Assembly: GCA_029747015.1 (NCBI GenBank)
Contig: JAKOGI010002453.1
Location: 36,001 to 100,000, forward strand
Direction of reading: 5' to 3'
Length of the DNA: 64,000 nucleotides
Source of the DNA: Carnegiea gigantea
Taxonomy: Eukaryota > Streptophyta > Magnoliopsida > Caryophyllales > Cactaceae
The position numbers and the translations under genes are program-made. The notes beneath the pieces are model-generated. The model had not been told where the DNA came from and made no database searches. It worked only from the letters and a program-made list of their open reading frames with translations. Of this stretch, positions 1 to 11,782 are shown one piece after another. Each line of letters begins with the position of its first letter. The stretch's first letter is position 1.

Positions 1-643
1 AGGTTAGGATTAATGCCGAATATGTGTAGTTGAATCATGAACTAGCTCTGACCCATACTTTCTCCCACGTTTGCATTTATGTTTTCTACTTTGTGCAGCA
101 CGTGTTCGATGAAATGCTCGAGAGAGATTCATCCATTGTTGTTAAGGTTTAGCGGGACATTGAGGGATGAAGCCTTCACCTAGCGAGACTTAGTAGACAA
201 TTAGGATTTTAATATGAAAATAATTGAAGTTCTAATTGGGATTCAAAATTGTAGATCTTGGAATCCTCAACTTTTAATCCCATGAAAATAGGTGACTGTA
301 GTTCTAGGATTCATCTTCGACCCTTGAGAGAGGGAGGAGATAGACTTAATTGACAATGTACCCAATCATAGCATATGCTTGGGTTTGTTAGACGAGGTTA
401 GTAATTGAATCGCTATCATACTTGTGCTGTCATTTCTAACCTTGGTGTTTTACCATCTTCTTATCTTATTTGAACTCTTAGTTGTTATTCCTGTCATTAG
501 TTGATCCTTCAATCTCTGACATTGACTAGTCTAGATTGAGTTGAGTAATTAGTTTCAGTAGTTGACAGCAAGTTCTATGTAGATTCAACCCGTACTTACC
601 GGTTGCTCGCTACAGCTGCGCCGTGCACTTGCAGTTTAAAACA
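1..643 (+). repeat. 3' part of the 5' LTR of the outer Athila-like element
   Basis: The stretch ends about 12 bases before a tRNA-Asp-like primer site, as an LTR should. Its last 80 bases (a CCCGTACTTACCGGTTGC block and a CCGTGCACTTGCAG block) have diverged counterparts at 39690-39740, 42190-42235, 48430-48490 and 62980-63020, which I read as LTR ends of related families. The LTR start lies outside the window. The exact end (CA at 642-643) is inferred. Confidence 0.6.
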
Positions 644-654
644 TAAAAGGCTTT

Positions 655-669
655 TGGCACTGTTGCCAG
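655..669 (+). other. Primer binding site, tRNA-Asp type (outer element)
   Basis: TGGCACTGTTGCCAG differs at two positions from the plant tRNA-Asp 3' complement TGGCGCCGTTGCCGG used by Athila/Tat elements, plus one further change nearby. It lies just after the LTR end and before gag. Confidence 0.7.
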
Positions 670-833
670 GGAACTTATTTCTTTCAATACTAGAACCGAT
701 TAACATACTCTAGACTAGGCCCTCGTTTTTCTTTTTGTTATTTAGTTCTTCTTTATTTTTGCTTGATGTCGTTTACACTGTGTATAGTGTTTGCTTTTGT
801 ATGCATAAGAGGACTCAAGGAAATCAAAACCTT

Positions 834-2596
834 ATGCCCTTTAATCCTAAGATTGAAGCAACCGCACGACGACAAGGCAGAGAAGCAAGAAGAAGGAAGA
901 AAAAAGAGGTGCCGATGGCCCAGGAAGATAATAGGGTGCTGCGAGACTATGCCCTACTGCAAGCATCGGGCATCACCTCATCCATTGTTAGCCCTGTGGT
1001 GGAGGCTAACAACATTGAACTCAGCCCTATGTTCATCACATTCGCCAAGTGGGACCAGTTTGGTGGGCGTCCCTCGGATAACCTCAATGCGCGTCTTTGC
1101 AAATTCCTTGCAAAATGTGACACCATCAAACTCAACGGGGTGTCAACTGATGCGATTCAGTTGCTGCTCTTCCCGTTCTCACTAAAAGATAGAGCCAGCG
1201 ACTGGCTGTAGAATGAGGAGCCTAACTCGTTCACTACCTGGAAGGTCCTTTCAAAGGCATTCCTCAGCAAATATTTCCCTTCTGAAAAAACTGCAAAGCT
1301 GAGGACTGATATCACCTCCTTCTATCAGAGAGATGAGGAGTCCTTGTACAAAGCATTAGAGAGGGTCAAGGACCTCCATCGGCAGTGCCCCCACCATGGT
1401 GTTCCTGACTGGCTACTGGTGCAGACATTCTACAATTGACTAGAACAGTCAGTCAAGATCTCAGCAGATGCTGCTGTAGGAGGAACTCTCATGGGAAAGT
1501 CCATTAAGGCAGCGACGGTATTGTTGGAAGATATGGCCTCCAAAACTTTCACTGGTCGAGCAAGAGGGCTACCCTAAGGAGCAGCGGTGGCAAGTACGAT
1601 GTCAATGCAGTTACACTCTGAGTCAGCAAAGTAGATACATTGGCCTAGCAGCTTGACAAAGTGGGTAACTGCTCGATTTCAGGTAGCATTTCAGGGCCAT
1701 CAATTAGGATATATGCTTATTTATGAGATCTACGGTGTGCAGGGATACACATCTACTGAGTGCTACGATGGTTTCTCTTCGATTGAGCATGCCAATGCCC
1801 TACACAGCTTTAACTCGCCACCACAGAACAATCCATACCCCAATGCTCACAGTTCAGGGTGGAAAAGCTACTCCAACCCCTCTTACAGGAATCCCAACCC
1901 TCAACCTTAGAATGCCATATAGCTACCTGGGTTTCAATACAAAGCCCCCTATAGTCCACCGCCACCGCCTCCATAACCCAAATCAAACTTGTAGAGTCTC
2001 ATGGAGTAATTCATAGAGACTAATGAAGCTCTTAGTAAATCAATCAATCAGCTGACCTCTAAGTTCGATGTTATGGCCTCCCAGCAGAGAGCAATGGATA
2101 CTCAGATCGCCCAGATAGCCCAGCTGGTCAACTACTTGTCCAAGCCTCAGGGACAACTACTAGGCCAGCTTGAGACTAACCCTAAGGGCCACATCAACAC
2201 CCTTTCTGCAGTGTGTGAGGGGTTAGAAAAGAGCCTTGTGATAGTTCTCCAGGAGACAGTTTCAGTTCCTAATTCTGCAAGAACTGATGGGCAGAAGGGG
2301 GAGGGGAATTTGAGCTGCCTTGGGAATATTAGTCCTCCACCCCCAGCTCACCCCTATCAGCCCCCTGTACCCCACCCTCGAAGGTTAGCCTAGGTTAAGA
2401 GCTCTCAACTTGAGCCTAGATTTGTGGGATTGTTGGATATCCTGAAGTAGGTCTATGTCAATACCCCTTTCTTGGAGGCTGTCAAAGCAGCATCAGCTCA
2501 TCTAAAGTTTTTGAGAGAACTTCTTTCCAAGAAAGGTGAACTTAAGGGAGGATCAGTGGTCCCCATTGGAGAGGTGTGTAGCTTAGCTTTGTAGAG
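834..2596 (+). pseudogene. Decayed gag polyprotein, outer Athila-like element
   Basis: Starting at the ATG at 834, the reading begins with a basic stretch (RRQGREARRRKKK) and leads into a Retrotrans_gag-type capsid region, with recognisable pieces such as LRDYALLQASGITSS, DTIKLNGVSTDAI and KDRASDWL. A TAG then interrupts at 1209, where the family has a Gln codon. Further capsid pieces (AFLSKYFP, DITSFYQRDEESLYKA) continue in the same frame to about 1580 with more stops. The last readable part (FLRELLSKKGELKGG, about 2508-2550) is the usual spacer before the protease. Gag would package element RNA in cytoplasmic particles. At least five in-frame stops make it non-functional. Several stops fit single C-to-T changes in CAG or CAA codons, as expected for deaminated methylcytosine. 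Confidence 0.8.
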
Positions 2597-2601
2597 CCAG
2601 T

Positions 2602-4539
2602 TGTTCATGCCAAAAATGTGTCATTTTTAAGTTACTTTTACACATGTTTTATGCTCATTATAATCGTATTTTTAAGGTTTTTATTTGATTTTATTTTGTT
2701 TTGTAGGTTTTGAATAAAATGAAATTAATTATAGAAAATGCAGAAAAATACAAGAAGAATGTTGGACACGGGCCGACTTGACTTAAGCCAATATGGGTTG
2801 CTAGGCCCAGTTATTATTTCAGACCATTGAAAAAAAAACAGAAATAAAAGGGAAGGAATCTACCCCAACAAACCGGCCTAATTCCTCTCCCAGCCAAGCG
2901 TGCCTGACACGTGCTCCATCCTTTCCTCACCCGTGTGCTTCGCACGTGACATTAACACAGCTTCCCTCGCCCCTTTTTATCTTCTCTCTCTTCTTCCTTT
3001 TGACTTCGGGCCCTAAACCAAAAACCTCCCCTGCCTCATCTCTTTCTTCTACCTTCATCGCCATGCCTATCCTCAACTTTCTCTCTCTCCTTAACAGCTC
3101 GATGTTTTTCAACTGCCAAGCGATAGCTCACCACCTTCCCATCCTCATCCACCGCAATCTACGCTTCAAATGCCAGCTTGCATCTTAATCATCATACACA
3201 CGTCCCCCAAATCGAGCAGTGAAGGTTGAAGGAAGCACAGGTATAAAGTGCAAGGGCGAGCTCCAAATTGGAGGTTAGATATTTTTAGGTTTTAATTAGT
3301 TCAATTTTGGTAATTTAGGCCTCGAAAACTCAGATTTTTTTTTTTTCCAATGTTTAGGATTAGGCTTTTGTGTTAGGTAGATTTTTGGGTTTCAATTCAT
3401 GTAATTTTGCCTTATGAACACGTTTTTTGTTGTATTTCATGAAATAGTTGGTTGTTTTTTTTCAATTGGTGGAAATTTTGTGATTTCAGTGCTTCGCACT
3501 CACCATGGCTGAGACGCTGCTCTGTTCATACTCTTCTCCTCCCCTGTCTAACTGTGTTTTGGTTTGCTAATGTTGGTCCTGGTAACCTTCTTGATGGCCA
3601 TCAATGTTGAGTTGAGGCTAGGTTTGAAATCCCCCTCCCCCGCTGCTCAGTTCCTTGTTCTGCCCTAGGCATGTTTAATCTCAGTTATAGACTGATTTAG
3701 GTGATGTTTATTTCAATTCACAATATATGTAATGCCTGAGTTTCTACTATTTTTTTGTCTAGTTTGGTTCGAATCTGATTGTGGCTAGGATTGTTCTTGG
3801 TTGTTGATGGATTTCAATTCAAGCTTGCTTAGTTTTGCTGCTTAATTGTGCTGGTTAATGATGCTTAATTGGTCTGTTTGCTGCTGGTTTGATTATACAT
3901 ACTGCTGGTTAGGGATGATGCTAGCTTGAAGCATTTACCCTATTTTGGCCTTGGTTTGATTGATGAATAGTGACCTGTTTAGAGTAGAAGATGATGGGTT
4001 GTGATTTGCTTTAATATTGGTGTAGTTGCTGGGGTGTTCAGTGCTTAGAATTGAATTAAAAATTTGAATGTTTTGAATGGTGTTGATTAGAAGTTTAGCC
4101 CCTTCCTGAATGCTTAATTGCTTAATAGGTGATTAATGCTTCAATTTTGGATAATTGTTAATGGTCAAGGTTGCTTGGTAATAGGCATTAGCTAGAGGAT
4201 GATTTTAGATTCTGGGTTCTAGCTTGAGTAAAATGATGTTAAATATATTGGAATGTTTAGTTGCCTAAGTTAGTAGGGCTTTGTTTAATTGCCTAAGTTT
4301 AGGTTAGGTGATTTAGGTTACTTATGTTTATTGAAATGTTTCGTTGAATTTGTAACGTTCGGTTAAATTAAGGCATTAGTTCACTTTGGTTTAAATTGGT
4401 CTAGTGTAGATTAATAAGTCTGTTTATCCTTTTCCGCAACCTTAATCTCTACCATCATCTCTAAGGACACGACCCTCAAGACTACAACGAACGTTGTACG
4501 CTTGCAGCCTTTTTGTTTACACTCAAAATTCACCTAACA
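2602..4539 (+). repeat. 5' LTR of the inner Athila-like element
   Basis: It aligns along its whole length with 11783-13714, starts TGTTCATGCC and ends CACCTAACA, just before the primer site. Open frames within it (for example around 2946-3188) are not conserved as protein and are not annotated as genes. Confidence 0.93.
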
Positions 4540-4545
4540 AAATTT

Positions 4546-4560
4546 TGGCGTCGTTGCCGG
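4546..4560 (+). other. Primer binding site, tRNA-Asp type (inner element)
   Basis: TGGCGTCGTTGCCGG has one mismatch to the tRNA-Asp complement and lies 6 bases after the LTR end. Confidence 0.85.
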
Positions 4561-5074
4561 GGACAACGGCGTAAGATTAGGTCATATTTTCATTTTCTTC
4601 GCTATTTTCTTATTAGTTACACATGTTACACATTGGTTTGTTCATTTCATTAAGTTGTTACTCAATTTAGTTCATTTCTTGAAAATTTTCAAAAATCTCC
4701 AAAAAAAGTGAGGAAAGCAAAAATCTAAAAAAATTAGAACAACCTTCAAAAATGACTAAAAATTAGAAAATCTTGCAAATTGAAAAAACATTTGAAAAAC
4801 TTGAAAACCACAAAAAAAGGGGGTTACATTGAAATTTTGAATTTGGTTTTAAAGGACTTTTTTTATTTGTGTTCAAAAATTGATAAACCATCTTAACTTG
4901 GTTGCTTTTTATGTGTCAATAGTTTTTAGGGCTAAGTAGCTTTTTAATTTTAATTTTGTGTTTCCCTTTAGAAAAAAAGAGAAAAAAAATTAGGAAATTC
5001 AAAAATCCAAAAAAATTGAAAAGGAAAAAGATTTAAAAAAATAGGATTTCTATTGGTGAAGGTGCAGGGTTGTT
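4561..5074 (+). other. Untranslated leader of the inner Athila-like element
   Basis: A-rich leader between the primer site and gag, with repeated AAAAATCCAAAAAAA-like runs at 4690-5045. It presumably holds the RNA packaging signal; no specific signal is recognisable. Confidence 0.55.
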
Positions 5075-6890
5075 ATGACTAGTTAGGTTAGAGACCCTAA
5101 AGATCAAAGACTCATTAGGAGTGAGCCTGACCCTGACATAGAACTAAAACCTGAACCTAAGCTTGAACTAGAGAACATGGCATAAGAGAGGACTTTGAGT
5201 GATATTTTCTATCCTCATAGGACTGCTTTGCTATCATGTTTTGTTATGCCTGTTCTTGCACTGAATGTGACCTTCGAATTGAAACCCCATTACACTCAGA
5301 TGCTCAATAAATTCACAGGTTTAGAGGATGCTCATTTGTTTTTAATGGAATTCGAAGAAGTTTGTTCTATGATGCATTTCCCTAATATTCCCATCGATGT
5401 TGTGCGAATGAAATTGATTCCTTTTACTTTGAATGATTCTGCTAAACGATAGATGTATGGCTTGGCTACTAATTTTGTTACTTCTTAGAGTTTGTAAGAT
5501 TGATCTTAAGAAAATATTTCCCTAATGCCAAGACTGTTAAGCTAAGGAATGAAATCAATCAATTTATGCAACTTGATAAGGAATCATTTTGGAAATATTT
5601 TGATAGGTTCAAAACTTTGTTGGCCTAATGTCCCTATCATGGTTTAGAACAAGCACGTTTGTGCCAGATCGTATATGAAGGACTTGACCAAGAGATCAGG
5701 ACCATGGTAGAATCCATGTGTCATGGTGGCTTCCATTCTAAGAGCCCTACAGCTGTCTGGGAGTTTCTAAATGACTTGGCTGAGAAAACCATGCAGTGGG
5801 AGACCGCTCATAATGACAGCCTAAGTTCTTGATTAGCAAGGGGTGGTTTGCATTCAGTCTCTGATGTGAGTCACTTAGAGTCTAAGATTGCTATTCTAAA
5901 AAATATGTTAAAGGGATTATCTCCCCAGATGTCCTAGCTATCTCAGACTTCTACAGTGTCTTGTTCGCATTGTCGGGACCTAGATCACTCATTAAGTGCT
6001 TGTCCTTATTTTGCTCATTAGTTAGCAATTGAATAGGAACAAGCAAGTATGGCTTTCCAGATACCTAAGAATGATCCTTTCTCCCCTTAGTACAATCTAG
6101 CGTGGAGGAATCACCCTGATTGTTCATGGAATGGTGGACCCAATGCTGTGGCTCCTAATTCCCAACCTGGGATGCATCTTAGAGAAAATCTCCAGCATAT
6201 TTCTCACCCTTCACACTCTTTTCAAAGACCGGTTTCCTTAGGTGTACCTAATGCACCTAGACCTCCACCTCCTGTAGCTCAAGTTCAACCTCTTATACTG
6301 ACATTAATAAATTAGAGAGGAGAATCAAGAATAATATGGAGAGAATGATTAACGCTAACATGGAAAAAATAATAAGAATGATGACTGAGCAGTTTTCCCG
6401 GTTGGCATCATCTTCTAGGGAACCAGGCACTTTCCTGAGTCAACCTGAGGTGAACCTTAAGGGTCATGCCTCCTCTTCTTCTAGTGACCGTAATGAGCCG
6501 GTGAGGAAGCTGAATGCGATTATATCTCTCTGTTCTGGTCAAGAGGTTGATAACAAAGTGAGAAATCCTAATGAACCTTGCAGGTTTCCTCATCAGTTCT
6601 TCCAAAATTCTTCCCTCTCTTCTACTTCAAAGTCTGGTCCATCCAGTCAGTCAGGGGATACTACTGATGGTGTCCCCATTGCTTTAGATCGTCCTCCCTC
6701 TAAGTTACCATCTAAGGAAGAGGAGCCTCAAGAAAAAGACTCATCTAGCTTAGTAAGTTCTTCACCTCCTAAGAGTTCTTTTCCCCCTTCTTCTGAGAAA
6801 ATTCATACGCCCTTATCTCCTTTCTCCCATAGGTTAAAGAAGAAAGATCAGGATCATATTAACAAGATGAGAGAGACCTTCTCTTAAGTT
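5075..6890 (+). pseudogene. Decayed gag, inner Athila-like element
   Basis: The start at 5075 is chosen because its frame runs, through stops at codon 4 and about 5183, into the gag core (FELKPHYTQMLNKFTGLED, LMEFEEVCSMMHFPNIP, PFTLNDSAKR). After a stop at 5450 the capsid continues with NEINQFMQLDKESFWKYFDRF and ARLCQIVYEGLDQE, up to about 5830. A cysteine-histidine stretch at about 5962-6020 (SCSHCRDLDHSLSACPYF) resembles a zinc knuckle. A serine/proline-rich region (6336-6887) has one long open stretch. More than ten stops are present. The protein would form the particle core. Confidence 0.82.
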
Positions 6891-7451
6891 AAGATCAGCA
6901 TTCCCTTGCTTGATACTATTCAGCAGATGCATCCTTATGCCAGATCCTTAAAGGACCTATGTACTACAAAGAAAGCAACTAGTGTACCTAAGAAGGCTTT
7001 CTTAACTTCTAGTGCTAATTATATCCTTTCTCAAATCCCCATGAAGTATAAGGACCCTAGTTACCCTGCTGTGTCTATAGTCATATGGGATTAATTGATT
7101 CAAAGAGCATTGCTTGACTTAGGGACTAGTGTTAACTTGATCCCCTTTGTTGAGCATGTGAGGCTAGAGTTAGATGAGCTGAAACCTACCAGGATGGTAA
7201 TTCAGTTAGCTAATAGATCGATTAGGATACCCAAGGGGATAGTTCAAGATGTGCTAATTAGAGTGGGTGAATTTGTTTGCCCAGTGGATTTCTTTGTGAT
7301 TGAAACTGAAAAGGTGAGTCAGATTGCTATGATTCTAGGGCGTCCTTTCTTGGCCACTCCCAATGCCCTCATTAACTACAGGAATGGTATGATGAGACTG
7401 TCTTTTAGCAACATAATTGTGGAATTGAATATCTTGAACATGCAAAGATAG
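6891..7451 (+). pseudogene. Aspartic protease, inner Athila-like element
   Basis: The frame contains the pre-protease block (PLLDTIQQMHPYARSLKDLC, KKAFLTSSANYILSQIP) and then, after a stop at 7092, the active-site region LLDLGTSVNL, followed by ELKPTRMVIQLANRSI, IPKGIVQDVLIRVGEFV and ILGRPFLATPNALIN. This matches the outer element's protease in order, and the family's DLGAS has become DLGTS. It is separated from gag only by stops, so gag-pro was one frame. Confidence 0.82.
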
Positions 7452-7584
7452 CCTTCTGGATTTGATGATATGGAATTTTTCTACTCTTAACTAGGTAGGA
7501 GATTCTACATTTGATGATGCTTTTGATCATGTACTTGCTACTAAGTATGAATCATTTTTAATAGATGATGAGCCTGAATATGAT

Positions 7585-8831
7585 GTGTTTGAGTTTAATA
7601 GCTTATGCTCTGCTGCTGATTGTTTGCTCACTGCTATGTCCGAATCTATTACTGAATCTGTTTCCCCTATTACTTTTGAATTGAAACCCCTTCTTGATTC
7701 TCTTAAGTATGCATTCTTAGGACTCGATGAATCCTTACCTGTCATTATTGCTTCTGATTTGGATCGGGGCCAAGAGGATAAACTGATTTCTTTGCTTAGA
7801 GAGAATAAGGAAGCTCTAGGACGGACTTTAGGGGATATTAAGGGCATTAGTCCTTCTATTGTACATTATAGAATTCATTTAAAAGACCATGCTAAGCCCT
7901 ACCGGGACCATCAAAGGCATTTGAATCCTACTCTACAGGACGTAGACAAGAAGGAGGTTTTGAAATGGTTAGATCATGTGATCATTTATCCTATTTCTGA
8001 TAGTGAGTGGGTTAGTCCTGTTCAAGTCGTTCATAAGAAGACCAATATTACTATAATTAGGAATGATAAGAACGAGCTAATCCCTACCCGAGTTCAATAT
8101 GGGTGGCGTGTGTGCATAAATTATAGAAAATTAAATGTTGCCACTAGAAAAGATCACTTTCCCCTTCCCTTCTTGGGCCAGATGCTAGAGATGCTAGCCA
8201 AACATTCCTTCTACTGCTTTCTAGATGGATATTCCAGTTATACCCATATCTCTATTACCCCTGAGGATCAGGAGAAGACTACTTTCACTTATCCATTCGA
8301 ACATATGCTTTTAGAAGAATGCCCTTTAGACTGTGTAACACCCCTGCTACCTTTCAAAGATGTATGATTTCTATTTTCTCAGATTTAATTGAGTAATGCA
8401 TGGATATTTTCATGGATGATTTCTCTGTGTTTAGATCTTCTTTTGATGATTGCTTGTCTAATGTGAGAAAAGTGTTTGAAAGATATAGGGAGAAAAATTT
8501 GACCTTGAATTGAGAGAAATGTCATTTCATGGTAAGAAAAGGTATAATCTTAGTTCATATTATTTCCTAAGATGAAATTGAGGTCGACAAAGTTAAGACT
8601 GACCTGATCATTAATCTTCCCCCTCCCATTAGTGTGAAAGAGGTGCGGTTTTCCCTTGAACATGCGGGCTTTTATCAAGGCTTCATTAAGGATTTCAGTA
8701 AGATTGCAAAGCCTTTGTCCAATTTGTTAGCTAAGGATGTGCCATTTTATTTTTCTAAAGATTGTCATGAGGCATTTTCTAAGCTTAAGAAGGCCTTAAC
8801 CTCCGCTCATATTCTTCATCCTCCCATTTAG
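7585..8831 (+). pseudogene. Reverse transcriptase, inner Athila-like element
   Basis: An open stretch of 260 codons covers the linker and fingers (YRIHLKDHAKPYRDHQRHL, GWRVCINYRKLNVATRKDHF, FYCFLDGYSSYTHISI). The first catalytic Asp (FLDGY) is present. At about 8300 the frame shifts just before the GTFAY/FGLCN block. The palm core follows as DIFMDDFSVF (about 8404-8433), so both catalytic Asp residues remain. The connection part NLTLN, then a stop where the family has Trp, then EKCHFMV and HAGFYQGFIKDFSKIAKPLSNLLA, leads into RNase H. The enzyme would copy element RNA to DNA. It is inactive here because of the frameshift and stops. Confidence 0.88.
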
Positions 8832-8833
8832 GG

Positions 8834-9231
8834 AGAACCTTTTGAATTGATGTGTGACGCATCTGATTTTGCTATTGAGGTTATGTTAGGACAATGTATT
8901 TATAGGAAACCCCGTGTGATTTATTATGCTAGTCATACATTGAATGATGCTCAGTTGAATTACACTGTCACTGAAAGTGAATTTCTGGCTGTAGTCTTTG
9001 GTTTTGAAAAGTTTAGATCCTATCTGATTGGATCATATGTGATTGTTTACACTGACCACTCTGCTCCTAAGCACCTTCTTTCTAAGAAAGATGCTAAGCC
9101 TAAACTTGCAAGATGGATTCTGCTTCTGTAAGAATTTGATTGTGAAATCAAGCATATGAAAGGTTCTGAAAACCTTGTAGCTGACCATCTATCTAGGATC
9201 ATCAGTGATAAAAAGAGTGAGTCCAGTATCT
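8834..9231 (+). pseudogene. RNase H domain, inner Athila-like element
   Basis: Sequence reading [19 protein letters not shown] starts the gypsy-type RNase H. It continues with [39 protein letters not shown] and, after a stop at 9130, EFDCEIKHMKGSENLVADHLSRI. Catalytic acidic positions (the Asp of CDAS, the Glu of TESE, the Asp of YTDH, the final Asp of VADHLSR) are visible. It is in frame with the reverse transcriptase tail, separated by a stop at 8829. Confidence 0.85.
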
Positions 9232-10494
9232 CTGAGTGCTTCCTTGATGAGCAATTATATGTCGCTCACCCCGATCCTTGGTATGCTGATATTGTGAATT
9301 ACTTAGTGGCTGGTAGAATCCCTGAGGGTTGGATTAAGAATGACAAAGATAGATTCTTCCACTTTGTGAAGTTCTTTGTTTGGGATGACCCCTATCTATT
9401 TAAATGCTATTCTAAGCAACTCTTTAGGAGGTTCATTCTCGACCATAAAGTCAGACGTGCCCTTTCTCTTTGTCATGACCAGGCATGTGGGGGGAATTTT
9501 AATGGTAGGAAGACAGTAGCTAAGATTCTTCAGTGTGATTTTTAATGGCCGACTGTGTTTAAAATGCATTTGAATATTGCAAGAGTTGCCCTAGATGCCA
9601 GTAGTTGGGTAGGATAAGTAGCAAAGAAATAATGCTACTGAACCCCATCATTATGGTGGAGGTTTTTGATGTGTGGGGTATTGATTTTATGGGACCATTT
9701 CCAATATCTTTTAGGAATGCGTACATTTTGTTAGCTATGGATTATGTTTCTAAATGGGTTGAGGCCATCCCGTCCAGGACTAATGAATCTAAAGTGGTTG
9801 TGAAATTTCTTAAGGAGAATATATTTGCTCGATTTGGTATGCCCTGAGCTATCAATAGTAATCAGGGCACCCATTTTAATAATAGATCTTTTAATACCTT
9901 ACTGAGCAGGTATTCCATAATCCACAGACTTGCTGCTCCCTACCATCCCCAAACCAGTGGCCAGGTTGAAGTGTCTAATTAGTAGATTAAGCAGATTTTA
10001 GAAAAGATAAGTTGATAGATGCTTTGTGGGCATATAGGATGACTTTCAAGACTCCCCTAGGTATGTCACCTTATAAGGTAGTTTATGATAAGCTTTGCCA
10101 TTTACCTGTGGAGATAGAACATAAAGCTTGGTGGGCCATTAGAAAGCTTAACTATTACTTGACCGAGGCAAGTAAAGAGAGACGACTGCAGCTGAGTGAG
10201 CATGATGAGATTAGAGCTGAGGCTTATTAGAGTGCTCGATCGTATAAAGAGGGGGCAAAGTTGTTTCATGATCAATAGATTTTTAGGAAGGAATTTGCCC
10301 CGGGAATGAAAGTACTCTTGTATGACTTTGGGCTTAATCTATTTCCAGGGAAATTGAGGTCCCACTGGACGGGTCCTTATGTTGTCTCACATGTGTTTTC
10401 CTATTGCGTAGTTGAAATTCAGGATCCTTATACTAGTGCCACCTTCAAAGTGAACGGCCAGCATTTTAAACAATTTCTAGAGCTGCCGAGCTAA
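9232..10494 (+). pseudogene. Integrase, inner Athila-like element
   Basis: The zinc-binding part begins around LCHDQACGGNFNGRKTVAKIL (9464 on) and its CC pair reads SCPRCQ at about 9584. The catalytic core has [12 protein letters not shown] (first Asp), NSNQGTHF at about 9855 where the family Asp is Asn, and GQVEVSN (Glu, about 9964). The C-terminal part has MIDALWAYRMTFKTPLGMSPY, LCHLPVEIEHKAWWAIRKLN and WTGPYVVSHVF, and ends at 10494 (LELPS, stop). There is no chromodomain, as expected for Athila. At least seven stops and two frameshifts are present. Confidence 0.85.
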
Positions 10495-11768
10495 GAAAAT
10501 GTGGAGTGCCTGATACCCCATGACCCTAGCCATGATCGGTGAATGAGACCTAAAATAGCTTGGGTGTACTTAGCACCTAACCTGGCCTGCCAGAAACTTC
10601 TTCTCTTCTCTCTCCTTCTTTCCCTCTTTTCTTTTTTCTTTGTTTTATTTCAGTTTACTCTTGTATAGTTGACTGTTTTTCTTTCCTTACGATTGTTGTT
10701 TTGTTTTTCAGTCTAGTTTTTTTTTAGGTTTTACTTTTGGGGTTTTAGTGTTTATTCTACTCCTAATGAGGACATTGTGAAGTTTTGGTGCGGGGGTAGG
10801 GTACCTGTGTGTACATATTTTTCTTTGAAATTTTTTTTTTTGAAAAATCCAAAAAGATTTTGGTTTTGTTTTTAGGAATGTTTTGTACTCTTTTTGATTA
10901 GCTTGAATTCCCTGTACTTTGGTTATTAGCTTGTATATAAGTAGGATGCGCATGATAAGTCTCCAACCTCAAATGTGATATTCTAAGCCCTAATTCTAAC
11001 TCCAGTTGTTCATTATAGGTTGTATAATCCAGTCTTGTGACATGATTATTTTGAGAAATTTTTGAAAAGAAAAAAAAAGTGTATTATGAATAAAGAAGAA
11101 AAATGAAAGAAAAGAAAAAGAGATGAAATAAAATTTGAAATGACAAGTATCCCTTTGAGGCATGCGCTACTGGGCATTACCCTTTAAGGCACATGCTACT
11201 GGGTGTTATCCTTTGAGGCAATATTACTACTGGAAAAGCTTGCTTTCAAAGTAAGTACGATAATAATGTAGTTATGTCAGCCAAGTGGGATTGAGTCTAA
11301 TTCTGGTAAATCTAAGCCGTGGGATGACGATACACCTGCATACGAGCACCGGGATGGATTCAAAACCTTAATGTTCAATGAGGTGAAAAATTAGTCCTTT
11401 GATGCCATTTAGGAGGTAGAGGGCTTTGAAGTGCATTTTGTGCATATGCAGGTCAATAATTGGGTACAAGGGTGCTTTAGCTAATTAAAGTGTGTACATA
11501 TCTTTCCCAAATTCTATACATATTAGTTCTAAGAAAAAAATCCAAAAAGATTTTCCTTTATTTTTGGAATAATTTTTGTGGGCAATTTACTTGAAAACCC
11601 TCACGAGACCTCACTCGTCCACTTGGAAGACCGAGGGGTTTAAAGGGCTTGTTGATTACGCTAAATGTAATCATAATTCCTACGATAGTGAGTTAGGATT
11701 TTCTTCTCTTATTTTTCATTTTCTTTTAGTTGGTCTAGTTTATTTTACTCGAGGACGAGCAAAATTTT
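10495..11768 (+). other. 3' untranslated region of the inner Athila-like element
   Basis: It carries an internal purine tract after a GAGGACA motif (CGGGGGTAGG, 10791-10800), several A-rich runs, and three tandem copies of a unit of about 30 bp containing CCTTTGAGGCA and TACTGG (11148-11236). The block resembles the same region of the outer element in general layout but carries no gene. Confidence 0.6.
11148..11236 (+). repeat. Three-copy tandem repeat (about 30 bp) in the Athila 3' region
   Basis: Three successive units share ATCCCTTTGAGGCA-like and GCTACTGGG-like words with a few changes each. No function is visible. Confidence 0.6.
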
Positions 11769-11782
11769 GAGGTGGGGGTATT
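11769..11782 (+). other. Polypurine tract of the inner Athila-like element
   Basis: GAGGTGGGGGTA lies immediately before the 3' LTR, 15 bases after a CGAGGACGAGC motif. It is the expected plus-strand primer site. Confidence 0.75.

Noticed and set aside
655..669. Possible tRNA genes at the TGGCNCCGTTGCC and TGGTATCAGAGC sites
   Set aside because: These are primer binding sites complementary to tRNA 3' ends, each next to an LTR; no cloverleaf is present.
2946..3188. Open frames inside the Athila LTRs (2946-3188, 11959-12404)
   Set aside because: The two LTR copies do not keep the same frame or start, and no protein family is evident.
11148..11236. Short direct repeats as a possible CRISPR array
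   Set aside because: Only three imperfect units without spacers, within a plant retrotransposon; no cas genes.
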